A stretch of 64,000 nt of DNA from Chlorobiaceae bacterium (GCA_013335115.1 JAAXWQ010000002.1:1-64000); one strand, 5' to 3'. Positions 9,476 to 19,894 are shown, counted from the stretch's first letter. The notes: generated by a model from the letters alone, not told the origin. Made by a program: numbers and translations.

Positions 9476-12061
9476 CTATGGTTTAACGTATTGGTATCCC
9501 AAGCGGGAATTGTAGCTCAGTTCGTATGACTCCGACGCTCTGCCCATGCCCGGTAATTTCAGCCTGCCATCGTCACCCACGATGGCGACGCGCAGAATGC
9601 TTTCGCTCCGCGAGGGGTCGCCGAGGTAGAAGTATGGCTTGAGCCAAGAGAGCATGTTGCGTCCAAGCACGTCGGGCGCGGCGTACTCGGCGATCTGAAT
9701 GGTTTGCGTGGCGAGGATGGCGGCCAACTTCCGTTGCTCTGTTTTCGAATCCGCCGTGAATTGCCACGGGAGGTGGAGTGAGCGTCCATCGAGGAGCACC
9801 ACTGTGGTTGCGCCCGCTACGTGATCGTGGCTTACCGTTTTCAGCAAAAGCAACTCGATGGAGTCGATGTCGCTGTAACGAGTGCTGACCGTGGTATCGG
9901 GTTTGGCGCCAAGGTTCATCGATACGCCCTGAAGCGCAAAGCGTTCGAGCGTATCCTTTCGATTCTGGAGGTCGGCTTTGAGTTTTGACATCGCCTCGCT
10001 CTCCGCCCTCGGTTCGTAGGTGCGTTCGAGAAGCCCGCGAATATCGCCCGGCAGAGACAGTTTTTCCAAACAACTCCAGACCTGAAGGGTGCGCAGAAGC
10101 ACGTAAGGACTATAGACTTTTGCGGTTTTGCCGAATGCGTTGTCGGGGTCTTGCTCCGCTTTATCGAACACCGCACTGATAAGCCATGTTTCGCAAGTCG
10201 CGCCTGCCGGGCGTTGGTGGAAATCGTGCCGCCACAAGCGTCCGATGCGTTGCAGGAGCATGTCGGTCGGACAGAGGCGCGTAACGAGGAAATCAGCGTC
10301 GATGTCGAGGGATTGTTCAAGCACTTGTGTTCCGACAAGGATACGTCCTCTTTCGCCCCGGAACGCCGAGTCTTTTGCTCCGTATCGTGTAACCCAATAC
10401 TCTTCAAGCGCCTCACGGTCGGCATGAATGAAGCGCGAATGGAGGAGGCCGCACTCGATTTCCGTTCCATCGGATCTGGCGGCAAGAATTTTATAGGCCT
10501 GTTGTGCCTCGGCGACGGTATTTTCGATCCAGAGAACCTGTTGGCCGGCATCCGCCCGATCGAGTGCTGCTTCGTAAGCTACTTCGACGTCCAGAATTGA
10601 GCGGATACTTACCGTTTTCTCATCAAGGGATTCCGGAACGATTTCAATCGGTTCAAGCTTACCGGATGGCAGTGCGGAGATGACGGGGTATGGCGCCGCT
10701 GTATTTTTATTTATTCCAAGAAGCCTGCATCGGCGCTCATGGGTGAGCGTTGCGCTCAGAATAATAATGGTGCAATGCAGTTGCCGCAGTTCATCAACCA
10801 ATCGATCGAGGATGGTGCCTGTATAGGCGTCGTAGGCATGGACTTCGTCGAGGATGACGACCTTTCCGGCAAGTCCAAAAGTACGGACGAAGCCGTGTTT
10901 CACATTCATGGCAGCCATCAGCGCCTGATCGATCGTGCCGACGGCAAATGGCGCAAGCAAGCCTCTTTTGGCGGTGTTGAACCAAGCACCTCCGGGGGCG
11001 CCATCCTGACCGAGTTCAAATTCTTTCAACCTCGCATTACCGTGTAGCAGGAACGCTTCCCGGTGGAGGGAATGTGGCTCAAGCACTCTTTCAAGAAATT
11101 GATTCACCCGCAAATGAATGCGGTTTGAGGTCAGTTGTGTCGGCAGCGCGAAGTAAATACCGGTTGCCTGTCCGGACGAAACAATGGAGTAGGCCGCGTA
11201 AAGGGCTGCTTCGGTTTTGCCGATACCCATTGGGGCTTCAAGGATATAGGTGCCGGAAAGCGATGCCTGTTCGATAAGGCTCTGCTGGGTCCTCCTCGCT
11301 TCGAAATCGAAAATATCCCTGAACGAAAGGCCCTGGATTAATTTTGGGGAGATGAAACCTGCCGCATCAACAGCGGAGACGATCCTGTCTTTCCAGGATG
11401 CTTCGGGATTATCGAATGCCGAGCCTGAACCAATCCAGTCCGCAACGGAGGTGAGACCGGCAAGCACTCGGGCCTGAAGAAAATTCCGGATTAGGGGGAA
11501 ACGCTCGTCGAAGGACTTCCCGAGCATTTCCATCAACGCGTTCCTCTGATTTTGCCAAGCAGGGCCACCGAATTGCTCGGCATCAGCGGAACGGGCATTT
11601 GTGTTTGGAGAATAGCCGTGGTGACAACCGGCTATGGACGGGATGAATTTACCGGGGTTCAGTGCCTCCAAGGCGCATTGGCTAACTCCGGCATGACCAC
11701 CCCAACATTTATTTTCATCGAGTGATGGATCGACATTGTGAAGATTTTCAAGGATCGAAGGAGCGGCATTATCAATTGCTGAATGGATTTTCTTCTGGAA
11801 CGTCGGACTTACCTTGCCGAGATCATGGCAGGCAGCAACCAATGCGGAGCCTTCCGGAAAAAATGAATGCTGGAGGTAGTCGGGATATCGGGATATCATT
11901 TCTTTTGCGACCTCTCCGACAATGAGGCAATGATCGAATACTGTTCTGCCAGCAACAGAGCGCCCAAAATCATTTATCCTCGATTTCGCAAGGCAAAGAT
12001 TTAATGATAGTGTCGGATTTTCAGCTGGAGCAACCGGTTTTTTTACCGTGGGATATCGCAT
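9476..12061 (-). CDS. cas3: CRISPR helicase-nuclease Cas3, type I-E
   Basis: This 861-residue protein has the full type I-E Cas3 layout. The N-terminal HD nuclease carries H44, H79-D80 (CHDLGK), H148-H149 and VADWIGS near 206-212. The SF2 helicase has Walker A at 276-284 (APMGIGKTE), DEVH at 405-408 and SATLT downstream. Cascade recruits it to unwind and degrade target DNA. It is the first gene of the minus-strand operon, so the cas promoter should lie upstream of 12061. No strong ribosome-binding site is visible before the ATG. Confidence 0.95.
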   Translation of the reverse strand: MRYPTVKKPVAPAENPTLSLNLCLAKSRINDFGRSVAGRTVFDHCLIVGEVAKEMISRYPDYLQHSFFPEGSALVAACHDLGKVSPTFQKKIHSAIDNAAPSILENLHNVDPSLDENKCWGGHAGVSQCALEALNPGKFIPSIAGCHHGYSPNTNARSADAEQFGGPAWQNQRNALMEMLGKSFDERFPLIRNFLQARVLAGLTSVADWIGSGSAFDNPEASWKDRIVSAVDAAGFISPKLIQGLSFRDIFDFEARRTQQSLIEQASLSGTYILEAPMGIGKTEAALYAAYSIVSSGQATGIYFALPTQLTSNRIHLRVNQFLERVLEPHSLHREAFLLHGNARLKEFELGQDGAPGGAWFNTAKRGLLAPFAVGTIDQALMAAMNVKHGFVRTFGLAGKVVILDEVHAYDAYTGTILDRLVDELRQLHCTIIILSATLTHERRCRLLGINKNTAAPYPVISALPSGKLEPIEIVPESLDEKTVSIRSILDVEVAYEAALDRADAGQQVLWIENTVAEAQQAYKILAARSDGTEIECGLLHSRFIHADREALEEYWVTRYGAKDSAFRGERGRILVGTQVLEQSLDIDADFLVTRLCPTDMLLQRIGRLWRHDFHQRPAGATCETWLISAVFDKAEQDPDNAFGKTAKVYSPYVLLRTLQVWSCLEKLSLPGDIRGLLERTYEPRAESEAMSKLKADLQNRKDTLERFALQGVSMNLGAKPDTTVSTRYSDIDSIELLLLKTVSHDHVAGATTVVLLDGRSLHLPWQFTADSKTEQRKLAAILATQTIQIAEYAAPDVLGRNMLSWLKPYFYLGDPSRSESILRVAIVGDDGRLKLPGMGRASESYELSYNSRLGYQYVKP

Positions 12062-12552
12062 GCCTGATTGCGTTTCAATTTAACATTCCCCTCTCCCCCA
12101 TCACCGTCGAATCCTGTCTGTCCATCTCACGCGGCCCGGTTGCTTCGAGAAGCCCGACCTGGGCTCCGGAGCGCACATAAAGCGGGACTGGACATGATTG
12201 AGCAAAGGGATCAATCATCCCATAGGTTGTGTCCATGCTTCTGTAAATGGATACAGCGACAATCCCAAAATGTTCAGAGTCCTGGGTGCCCTGATGGGCA
12301 GTGCTGAGTCGGGAGCGCGCCGGTCCAGGTATGTCCTGGCGCTCATGTTCGAAAAGGAACGGCAGCGGGTAAGGGGATTTGGCGATATCATTCCGCGGGT
12401 TGTCTGAGTTCCGAGGGTTAACTGCTGCAACTTACTACGGGACCCGGGACAAAAACCGTCCGACGTGGCAACTTTGTCATGCCGAACACACGGACAATTA
12501 TCCCGGTGATACTACTTCATCAAAATAGGGGAAAAATGGGCAAATACTGCAA
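12062..12552. other. Gene-poor stretch upstream of cas3
   Basis: About 490 nt contain only short, uncharacteristic ORFs on both strands and no recognisable gene. The cas3 promoter must lie in or near the left part. A perfect short hairpin (TGATTGA/TCAATCA) lies near 12195-12217. I see no transposase remnant or tRNA. Confidence 0.5.
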
Positions 12553-12906
12553 TTATCGCAATCTTATACGGTCGCGTTCAGCGTATTCCCAGGGGATACG
12601 CCATCCTGCCGGCTTCATTTTTTCAAGTGAACCAAGCGCAAGCTTCCCATCGATGATTGCATGCTCAACCAGTTTCTGAAGAACCCATATCGCGCCCCTG
12701 TAATCCCGCTGCTGCAGATTCGGAGAGGCATGGTTAAGGCCGTATCAGCCATCCATCCATGGAGAGGCCGTATTCGTGCTTCAGCCGGTAGCATTCCTGC
12801 CCCCCCAGATTTTGAATCACGGCCTTTGCTGAAGCAAGGAATGCCCCGGCAACGCGATTGCATGCTTTTCCGCATCCAATCCGGACGCCTGTTCAAAGAA
12901 GTGGGC
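12553..12906 (-). pseudogene. Decayed ORF of unknown function
   Basis: The minus strand shows protein-like segments in different frames. One ends GLSMDGWLIRP followed by a stop near 12734. The next, in another frame, reads QQRDYRGAIWVLQKLVEHA and ends YAERDRIRLR with a stop at 12553-12555. A run of seven G (minus strand) near 12810 is a plausible slippage site further upstream. Together these look like the remains of one gene broken by frameshifts. I do not recognise the family. It lies between the CRISPR-Cas block and alr, consistent with a scar from past insertion or deletion. Confidence 0.35.
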
Positions 12907-12979
12907 ATCGTGAAATACAACCGCGTTTTGAAAATGAGTGGTAAAATCTGTTCCTTACTTCAACAACGGATCTTTGCCG

Positions 12980-14167
12980 ATGGCTGCCCGTAGCGGCCTT
13001 GCTGCAGGTCCAATAATCCCTGAAACCGTGACTGCCGACCTCCACCACCTTTCCGAAGCGGTCATCTCGATCGACAACCTCCTGCACAACCTCGCCTGCA
13101 TCCGGGAGATTACGGGCAGTACTCACAGGATCATGGGCATCGTGAAGGCGAACGCCTACGGCCATGGGGCTCCTGAGGTCACGGCTGCGCTCGAATCGGC
13201 AGGGGTGAGGGATTTCGGCGTAGCGAACGTCCATGAGGCGATCGAGCTCCGACAGGCCCACCGGTTACAGGGCGATTCGAGGCTCCTCGCCTTTGCGGCC
13301 CCGCTACCACAGCATATCGGGCTCTATCTTGAACATGGGGTGGAGATGACCCTCTGCGACCTGGCAAGCATCGAGTCCGCCTCGGCAATCGCTGCGGCCG
13401 GCGGTGGGATGCTGCGGGTGCAGGTGAAGGTCGACACGGGCATGGGCAGGCTCGGGGTCAGTCCCGCAGATGCGGCGGCGCTCCTCGATGCCGTCGACCG
13501 TGCGCCAAACCTCGAACTGGCCGGCATCTACACCCATTTCGCCGAAGGGCACGACGCGAACGGCTTCACGGCGATCCAGCTGGAACGGTTCCTGGCGGTA
13601 ACGGGCGAGTATGAACGGAAAACGGGACGGCGCGTCCTGAAGCATGCCGCCAGCAGCGGGGCGATCGTTTCGAAGCCGTCGGCGCACCTCGACATGGTGA
13701 GGCCGGGCATCCTGCTCTACGGCTGCCATCCGGTGGACTCGAATCCCACGCCCCTGCCGGTGAAGCCGGTGATGCAGTTCCAATCCACCGTGATCTTCGT
13801 GAAGGAGGTTCCCGAAGGCGCGACCGTCAGCTACAATCGCACCTGGGCTGCGCCCGGACCAAGGAGGATCGCGACCGTCGCCGCCGGATATGCCGACGGG
13901 TTCCACCGCGCGCTGACGAACCGTGCGAAGGTCTCCATCGGCGGCCGGACCTTCGACCAGATTGGCACGGTCACCATGGACCAGATCATGGTCGATCTCG
14001 GCGAGGACCGTACCGTCCAGCCTGGCGACACGGCCGTGCTCTTCGGCTGGGACGGGCCGTCTGCCGGCCAGCAGGCCCTGGCCGCCGGCACGATCAGCTA
14101 CGAGCTCCTCTGCTCGGTCTCACGCAGGGTCCCGAGGCTCTTCCGGAATGGCTCGCCACGAAGTTGA
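12980..14167 (+). CDS. alr: Alanine racemase
   Basis: This PLP enzyme interconverts L- and D-alanine for peptidoglycan. The PLP-binding lysine sits in IVKANAYGHG near the N-terminus, followed by the TIM-barrel strand pattern (RVQVKVDTGMGRLG) and the C-terminal beta domain with TVTMDQIMVDLG. The track ORF begins at 12938, but the ATG at 12980 (GGATC upstream) gives about 395 residues and a better fit to the family. The next gene starts within 90 nt, so co-transcription is likely. Confidence 0.93.
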   Translation: MAARSGLAAGPIIPETVTADLHHLSEAVISIDNLLHNLACIREITGSTHRIMGIVKANAYGHGAPEVTAALESAGVRDFGVANVHEAIELRQAHRLQGDSRLLAFAAPLPQHIGLYLEHGVEMTLCDLASIESASAIAAAGGGMLRVQVKVDTGMGRLGVSPADAAALLDAVDRAPNLELAGIYTHFAEGHDANGFTAIQLERFLAVTGEYERKTGRRVLKHAASSGAIVSKPSAHLDMVRPGILLYGCHPVDSNPTPLPVKPVMQFQSTVIFVKEVPEGATVSYNRTWAAPGPRRIATVAAGYADGFHRALTNRAKVSIGGRTFDQIGTVTMDQIMVDLGEDRTVQPGDTAVLFGWDGPSAGQQALAAGTISYELLCSVSRRVPRLFRNGSPRS

Positions 14168-14250
14168 CGAACGGTCGGTATATCGCCGTTTTGTCCTATA
14201 TTATCCGTGCAGACCTGATACACCGGAAACCTTCACGGCCCCCCCAACCG

Positions 14251-14775
14251 ATGAAAGACTTCCTCCAGAACCTCTCGGTCCGGCTCGGCATCACCAGGGC
14301 CGAAATGACGGCGGTCACCGCCCTCCTCTTTTTCCTCGTCCTCGGCGGCATCATCCGCTACGGCAGCTCCGTCCAGGAGGCCGACCGGCTCATCCGGGAA
14401 GCCGAGCGTACGAAATTTTCGGAAGCCGAGGTCGACAGCCTCCTTCGGCTGGCCCCCGGCGTCGACCTTGCAACGGTTGCCGAGGAAGCGAATGCTCCCG
14501 GAACGGAAGCTTCGGCAGGCCATCAGGGGGACTCAGCGCCAAGGCACCAGGCAAGGCCCCCCAAGTCGCAGTTTACGGGCACCGTCGCCTTCAACCGCGC
14601 GACCGCGGCACAGCTGCAGCAGCTCCCAGGCATCGGGCCGGCCATCGCGAAACAGCTGATCGGGTTCCGGGAGGAAAAGGGTGGAAAAGTTCGACAATTT
14701 GACGATTTTCTGGAAGTCAAGGGAATCGGGAAGAAAAAGCTCGAAGTCCTGAAAAAGCACCTTACCCTCGAATAA
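14251..14775 (+). CDS. ComEA-like helix-hairpin-helix membrane protein
   Basis: From the ATG at 14251 (the track ORF opens upstream) the product has about 174 residues. One transmembrane segment (TALLFFLVLGGIIRYG) is followed by a variable linker. The C-terminal part has tandem helix-hairpin-helix motifs: FNRATAAQLQQLPGIGPAIA and FLEVKGIGKKKLEVLKKHL. This resembles ComEA, a membrane-anchored DNA-binding protein of DNA uptake, though many bacteria carry such proteins without proven competence. The stop overlaps the next gene (TAATG). Confidence 0.8.
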   Translation: MKDFLQNLSVRLGITRAEMTAVTALLFFLVLGGIIRYGSSVQEADRLIREAERTKFSEAEVDSLLRLAPGVDLATVAEEANAPGTEASAGHQGDSAPRHQARPPKSQFTGTVAFNRATAAQLQQLPGIGPAIAKQLIGFREEKGGKVRQFDDFLEVKGIGKKKLEVLKKHLTLE

Positions 14776-15635
14776 TGAGCAGGAGCCTTATCGCCTGTGC
14801 GCTTGAAGCCCACACCACAACCATCGTCAGAGTCAAGTCGTCCGGAGGACCTTCCTGCACGGTGACCGCATGCCGGACGGTCGGTTACGGCCTTGAAGAG
14901 ATGCAAGGAACGAAAAGGAAGAAGTCGATGGCGAAAATCGCAAAGGTGATCGGAGCGTGGCCTGGCGAGCCGCTTGCCATCTCGATCTCCCCCTCGTCCA
15001 TCCTGACCCTCCCCGCATGGTTCCCTGCAGACGCATCGAAGGAGCAGCGCGTGGCCCTCGGGAAGGTCGAGGCTGCACATTTCGTCACGAACGTCGAAAA
15101 GTGGAACTGGCAGTCGATGCCGGTCGACCACGCGAGCAGTCGCCCGGAAGGGCTCGAACACCAGGTGATCATGTTCTCGGCGGCAGAGCCCGCAAGGAGC
15201 GTTATCAGTGAGTTGGGGCAGCAGTTCGGCATCGGCATGGCCGGCCTGCACTTCGAGCCGCTGGTCCGGCTGACGGCGGGTTCCGTCGAACCGACAGCCG
15301 TGCTCGAACTCGAGGAGGGCTACGCGGTGTTCTTCGTCTCGCGGAACGGGCGGGCCGAATACTTCCGCTACTGGCCGGTGAAGCATGCCAGCGAACGAGA
15401 GTACTTCGCCATCACGGAGCTCGGCGCATCCCCGGTCGACCGGGTATCGGTCACCGGCCTGGCTGCCGACGCGGCCACGCTGAAACGCATCGCCGCCGCG
15501 ACCTCGCGCACCCTGCAGCCACTGGGTGTGCCGCAACAAACCTCCACCGTCGAAGCCCGGGGCTGCCAGGCCTCGACCGGCATGGTCAGGGCCGTCGGCA
15601 TGGCCATGATGGCACTCGCCGACGGATATAAATAA
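14775..15635 (+). CDS. Conserved hypothetical protein coupled to the comEA-like gene
   Basis: A 286-residue protein begins MSRSLIACALEAHTTTIVRV. The start shares its A with the preceding stop (TAATG), so translation is probably coupled. The N-terminal pattern and overall size recall actin-fold PilM-like proteins of pilus or secretion systems, but I cannot identify clear phosphate-binding motifs. No signal peptide is evident. Given its neighbour, a role in DNA uptake or pili is possible but unproven. Confidence 0.65.
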   Translation: MSRSLIACALEAHTTTIVRVKSSGGPSCTVTACRTVGYGLEEMQGTKRKKSMAKIAKVIGAWPGEPLAISISPSSILTLPAWFPADASKEQRVALGKVEAAHFVTNVEKWNWQSMPVDHASSRPEGLEHQVIMFSAAEPARSVISELGQQFGIGMAGLHFEPLVRLTAGSVEPTAVLELEEGYAVFFVSRNGRAEYFRYWPVKHASEREYFAITELGASPVDRVSVTGLAADAATLKRIAAATSRTLQPLGVPQQTSTVEARGCQASTGMVRAVGMAMMALADGYK

Positions 15636-15670
15636 AGGGAACCTCTTGCCGGAAGCGCCGAGCTCCCGGG

Positions 15671-16690
15671 TTACAGCTTACCGACGAGCTCTTCGGCGAT
15701 CTGCACGGCGTTGGTCGCGGCGCCTTTGCGGAGGTTGTCGGCCACGACCCACAGGTTCAGCGTGCGCGGCTGCCAGTAGTCCGGGCGCAGCCTGCCGACG
15801 AACACCTCATCCTTCTCGTAGGAGGTCAGCGGCATCGGATAGAGCCTGGCGGAGGGATCGTCCTGCATCACGATTCCGGGAGATCCTGCGAGCAGCGCGC
15901 GAACCTCGTTGATATCGAAGTCGCTCCCGAGTTCGACGTTGAGTGATTCGCCGTGCCCGCCATAGACCGGGATGCGGACGGTCGTCGGAGAGACCTGGAT
16001 CGAATCATCGCCCATGATCTTCCTGGTCTCGTTGACCATCTTCATCTCCTCCTTCGTGTAGCCGTTGTCCGTAAAGGCGTCGATCTGCGGTACGGCGTTG
16101 AAGGCGATCTGGTGGAAGTGGGTGAACTCCTCCGGGACGTTGCCGGCCAACTCGCTCTCGAGCGCATCGCGCCCGGCCTTGCCCTTGCCGGTCACCGACT
16201 GGTAGGTCGACACCACCACGCGCCTGACGCCGTAGCAATCCTGCAATGGCTTGAGCACCACCACCATCTGGATTGTGGAGCAGTTCGGGTTGGCAATGAC
16301 CTTGTGCGCCTTGCCCTCGTCGTCGAAGATGGCCTCCGGGTTGACTTCAGGCACCACCAGCGGGATACCTTCTTCCATGCGGAAGGCAGAGGAGTTGTCA
16401 ATCACGACGGCCCCTGCCGCAGCGGCGACGGGAGCCCACTCCCTGCTGGCCGACGCGCCGGCGGAGAAGAGGGCGATGTCGACACCCTTGAAAATTTCAG
16501 CCGAAGGCACCTCGGTAAGGAACTCGCGCCCGTTGAAGGTGACCGGCTGGCCCTTGCTACGGGGCGAGGCCAGCGGAACCAGCTCGCTGACCGGGAAATT
16601 GCGCTCTTCGAGCACCTGGATCATGGTCCTTCCGACAAGGCCGGTCGCACCGAGGACGGCTACACGATAACCGGTTTCTGCACTGCTCAT
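15671..16690 (-). CDS. asd: Aspartate-semialdehyde dehydrogenase
   Basis: It makes aspartate semialdehyde for lysine, threonine, methionine and diaminopimelate synthesis. The NADP-binding GATGLVGRTM lies at the N-terminus, the catalytic cysteine in ANPNCSTIQM, and the catalytic histidine in VYGGHGES. The ATG at 16690 overlaps the dusB stop by 4 nt (ATGA), so it is a better start than the longer track ORF; length is 339 residues. It is the last gene of the recA-dusB-asd group. Confidence 0.95.
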   Translation of the reverse strand: MSSAETGYRVAVLGATGLVGRTMIQVLEERNFPVSELVPLASPRSKGQPVTFNGREFLTEVPSAEIFKGVDIALFSAGASASREWAPVAAAAGAVVIDNSSAFRMEEGIPLVVPEVNPEAIFDDEGKAHKVIANPNCSTIQMVVVLKPLQDCYGVRRVVVSTYQSVTGKGKAGRDALESELAGNVPEEFTHFHQIAFNAVPQIDAFTDNGYTKEEMKMVNETRKIMGDDSIQVSPTTVRIPVYGGHGESLNVELGSDFDINEVRALLAGSPGIVMQDDPSARLYPMPLTSYEKDEVFVGRLRPDYWQPRTLNLWVVADNLRKGAATNAVQIAEELVGKL

Positions 16691-17760
16691 ACGATAATCG
16701 ATGGTTTGGTATTGGATTGGTAATTCAGGATCAGTTTGGGCGAATGATCGTTCAGGAACTCGCCGGACCCGGTGAGCCGGCCATCCCGTTCGAGCGATTC
16801 GCACTGGGCTTCGAAGGCCCTGAGCTGCCCTTCGATGGCTTTCGGGTCAAGTTCGCGCACCAGTTCGTTGCGCACCTTCGACACCCCGGGCAGGCCTTTG
16901 AGGTAGGTCGAGTAGTGGCGCCGCATCTCGAGGATGCCGTACTTTTCGCCCTTGTACTCGACGGAGAGGCGCAAATGGTCGAGCGCCGCCCCGATCCGCT
17001 CTCGGTAGGTTGGCGCTGCAAGCCGGACGCCGTGCCTGACGAGGCTGATGGCGCGGGCGAAGATGAAGGGGTTGCCGATCGAGCCACGGCCGATCATGAT
17101 GCCGTCGGCTCCGGTTTCGGCGAACATGGCCACCGCATCGTCCTCGTTCCAGACATCCCCGTTGGCGATGACCGGAATGGAGCATGCGGCCTTGGCCTCG
17201 GCGATGCGTCCCCAGTCCGCCTTGCCCTTGTACATGTCGCTGCGGGTCCTGCCGTGCACGGCGACGGCCTGCATGCCGGCGTCTTCGAGCCGCCGGACGG
17301 TTTCGGTGATGTTGATGGAGTCGTGGTCCCAGCCGATGCGGGTCTTGGCGGTCACCGGGATGCTGACAGCCCGGGCGACGGCCGACGCGATGGCCGAAAG
17401 CTTCTCAGGCTCCCTCAGCAGGGCCGCCCCGGCACCGCGGCCGGCGACCTTCTTGACCGGGCATCCGAAGTTGATGTCGAGGTAGTCGGGTTCGTATGAT
17501 TCAGCGATGGCGGCCGCCTCGACCATCGATTCGACCGTGTTGCCGAAGATCTGCACCGCCACCGGCCGTTCGTGGTCGGCGATGGTGAGCTTCCGGATCG
17601 ACTTCTCGGCGCCGCGGCGGATCGCTTCGGCGCTGACGAATTCCGTATAGACGATATCAGCCCCATGGCGCTTGCACAGCTGCCTGAATGCCCGGTCCGT
17701 CACGTCCTCCATGGGTGCGAGGATGACCGGGCGGTCGATATCGATCTTGCCTATGCGCAT
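16687..17760 (-). CDS. dusB: tRNA-dihydrouridine synthase B
   Basis: A 357-residue FMN enzyme that reduces specific tRNA uridines to dihydrouridine. It has the DusB landmarks: APMEDVTDRAFRQLC at the start, the catalytic cysteine in NFGCPVKKVAGRGAGAALL, and GADGIMIGRGSIGNPFIF for FMN phosphate binding. It begins 16 nt after recA and overlaps asd by 4 nt, consistent with one operon. Confidence 0.93.
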   Translation of the reverse strand: MRIGKIDIDRPVILAPMEDVTDRAFRQLCKRHGADIVYTEFVSAEAIRRGAEKSIRKLTIADHERPVAVQIFGNTVESMVEAAAIAESYEPDYLDINFGCPVKKVAGRGAGAALLREPEKLSAIASAVARAVSIPVTAKTRIGWDHDSINITETVRRLEDAGMQAVAVHGRTRSDMYKGKADWGRIAEAKAACSIPVIANGDVWNEDDAVAMFAETGADGIMIGRGSIGNPFIFARAISLVRHGVRLAAPTYRERIGAALDHLRLSVEYKGEKYGILEMRRHYSTYLKGLPGVSKVRNELVRELDPKAIEGQLRAFEAQCESLERDGRLTGSGEFLNDHSPKLILNYQSNTKPSIIV

Positions 17761-17776
17761 ACGCTTCGAGCTGTCC

Positions 17777-18802
17777 TCACCCCGCGGCAGGTGTGGTGAG
17801 CATTTCGCGTACCTGCTGGCGGATCTTGTCGCGCAGCACGGTGTCTTCGCGGAGGAGCTTTTTGACGGCTTCGCGACCCTGTCCGAGCTTTTCGGTACCG
17901 TAGCTGAACCAGGCGCCGGCCTTCTTGACCACGCCGAACTCGACGGCCAGGTCGATCAGCTCGCCGAGCGTCGAGATGCCTTCGCCGTAGAGGATGTCGA
18001 ATTCAGCCACCTTGAACGGAGGGGCGACCTTGTTCTTGACCACCTTGACCTTGGTACGATTGCCGATGATCTCCTCACCGTCCTTGATCTGGGCGATCCT
18101 CCGGATATCGAGGCGGACCGAAGAGTAGAACTTCAAGGCCTTGCCACCGGTGGTGGTCTCGGGGCTGCCGTACATCACGCCGATCTTGTCGCGGAGCTGG
18201 TTGATGAAGATGCAGACGCCGCTGGACTTCGAGATGGCGCCGGTCAGCTTGCGAAGCGCCTGGCTCATGAGCCTGGCCTGCAGGCCGACGACGCTGTCGC
18301 CCATCTCACCTTCGAGCTCGGCCTGCGGCACCAGCGCCGCCACCGAGTCGACGACGACGATATCCACCGCGCCGCTGCGCACGAGCGTTTCGACGATCGA
18401 CAACGCCTGTTCACCCGACTCTGGCTGGCTGACGAGCAGGGCGTTGATGTCGACACCGAGCTTGCGGGCATATGCCGGATCGAACGCGTGCTCCGCATCG
18501 ACGATGGCGGCGATGCCACCCTCCTTCTGGGCTTCAGCGATGGCGTGCAAGGCGAGGGTGGTCTTGCCCGAGGACTCCGGGCCGTAGATTTCGGTGACCC
18601 TGCCGCGAGGCAGGCCTCCGACGCCGAGGGCGTAATCGAGGGCCATTGACCCGGTGGAGATCGCCTGCACGTGCATGATCGGGGAGTCGTCCCCGAGACG
18701 CATGATCGATCCCTTGCCGAACTGTTTTTCGAGCGACTCTATCGCAAGGTTGAGCTGTTTGAGCCTGGCGGGGTCGACTGCCGGCGGCTGCTGCTTGGTC
18801 AT
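17777..18802 (-). CDS. recA: Recombinase A
   Basis: RecA catalyses homologous pairing and strand exchange and stimulates the SOS response. Walker [10 protein letters not shown], the L1/L2 region ([22 protein letters not shown]) and the C-terminal lobe are all present. I prefer the ATG at 18802, because GGAG lies 6 nt upstream; the track start at 18814 adds only MEKE. It follows the epimerase-like gene by a short gap and precedes dusB by 16 nt. Confidence 0.97.
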   Translation of the reverse strand: MTKQQPPAVDPARLKQLNLAIESLEKQFGKGSIMRLGDDSPIMHVQAISTGSMALDYALGVGGLPRGRVTEIYGPESSGKTTLALHAIAEAQKEGGIAAIVDAEHAFDPAYARKLGVDINALLVSQPESGEQALSIVETLVRSGAVDIVVVDSVAALVPQAELEGEMGDSVVGLQARLMSQALRKLTGAISKSSGVCIFINQLRDKIGVMYGSPETTTGGKALKFYSSVRLDIRRIAQIKDGEEIIGNRTKVKVVKNKVAPPFKVAEFDILYGEGISTLGELIDLAVEFGVVKKAGAWFSYGTEKLGQGREAVKKLLREDTVLRDKIRQQVREMLTTPAAG

Positions 18803-18845
18803 CTCTTTCTCCATGGGGCGTGGTTGTTGATATGGTGTTGGGGGA

Positions 18846-19844
18846 TCACGAAATCACGTTTTTCAAAGTTTCCTCGAACGACCGGTAGCCCATGCCGAGC
18901 TCCTGCACCGAGCGCTGGTTGCTGTAAGTGGCTTGCCGCGAGGCCTGCCTGAGGCTTTCGATACTGATGAACGACGGCCGGCCGGTCATCCACGACCAGA
19001 GCTCGCCGCCAAACCCGGCGGCCGAAGCCAGGACCCCGGCGACCCTCACGGGCTTCTTCACGCTGCTGCCGGGAAGCGCCGCGATGCGGTCGAACAGCTC
19101 CCTGAAGGAGAGGTTCTCCCCCACGACGATGTAGCGCTCACCGGCGCAGCCGTGCTGCCATGCGGCGATATGGGCGTCGGCCACGTCGAGCACGTCGACG
19201 AAACCGGTGCCGCCGTCCGGGCAGAACGGGAGCGAACCGCGGTAAATCATCCGGAGCACCTCGTTGGACGAACTTCCCGGGGCACCCTTCCCTTCGCCTT
19301 TGCCGATTACCACCCCCGGGTTGACCATCACCACGTCGAGCCCTTCGGCCACGCCGCGGCGGCACTCGAGCTCGGCAAGGTGCTTGGACTCCATATAGGG
19401 GTTCCGGCGCTGCCACTCGCTGAACGACGAGCTTTCGTTCGATTCAAGGCCTTCATCCAGCTGTTCGGGCATGCCGACCGCAGCGATGGAACTGGTGGCG
19501 ACCAGCCTGCGGACACCGCCGGCAAGGCAGGCGTTGACCACGTTCCGCGTGCCGAGCACGTTGGTCTCGTAGAGGCGGTCCCGATAGTTCGAGGTGTAGG
19601 CGATCAGCCCCGCGCAGTGGAACACCACCTCCGCGCCAAGCACCGCTTCGGCGACGGCATGCGGATCGTGCATGTCCGCCGCAACGACCTCGACCGGCAG
19701 GCCCTTCAGGAACCCGGCATCCGATCCGGACCTGGCCGTAACGCGGCAGGCAACCCCGTCGCCGAACTTCCGCAGAAGGCCGAAAACGAGCTGCGCACCA
19801 AGGTAGCCTGTGGCACCGGTGATAAGGATCGGAATAGCTGACAT
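18846..19844 (-). CDS. NAD-dependent epimerase/dehydratase family reductase
   Basis: This 332-residue extended short-chain dehydrogenase has an N-terminal Rossmann motif [10 protein letters not shown] and the catalytic SSIAAVG...YMESK pattern (Tyr-x-x-x-Lys). It resembles dihydroflavonol-4-reductase-like proteins, whose bacterial substrates vary. It lies just upstream of recA in the same direction. A second family member lies at 33403-34392. Substrate is unknown. Confidence 0.8.
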   Translation of the reverse strand: MSAIPILITGATGYLGAQLVFGLLRKFGDGVACRVTARSGSDAGFLKGLPVEVVAADMHDPHAVAEAVLGAEVVFHCAGLIAYTSNYRDRLYETNVLGTRNVVNACLAGGVRRLVATSSIAAVGMPEQLDEGLESNESSSFSEWQRRNPYMESKHLAELECRRGVAEGLDVVMVNPGVVIGKGEGKGAPGSSSNEVLRMIYRGSLPFCPDGGTGFVDVLDVADAHIAAWQHGCAGERYIVVGENLSFRELFDRIAALPGSSVKKPVRVAGVLASAAGFGGELWSWMTGRPSFISIESLRQASRQATYSNQRSVQELGMGYRSFEETLKNVIS

Positions 19845-19864
19845 GAAAATGGCGCCCTCAATAC

Positions 19865-19894
19865 TGGCTGTTGCGTCGATTTGCCCTGTATAAT
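19865..19894 (+). promoter_or_regulatory. Candidate promoter of the M16 protease gene
   Basis: A perfect TATAAT lies at about 19889-19894, within the 5' part of the track ORF, in the short gap between divergent genes. The matching -35 is weak. A promoter here would place transcription start after the track's TTG start at 19871 and favour a start near 19940. Confidence 0.4.

Noticed and set aside
12615-12920. 101-residue minus-strand ORF in the cas3-alr gap
   Set aside because: Its frame looks unnatural; the protein-like segments lie in the other minus-strand frames, treated as a pseudogene.
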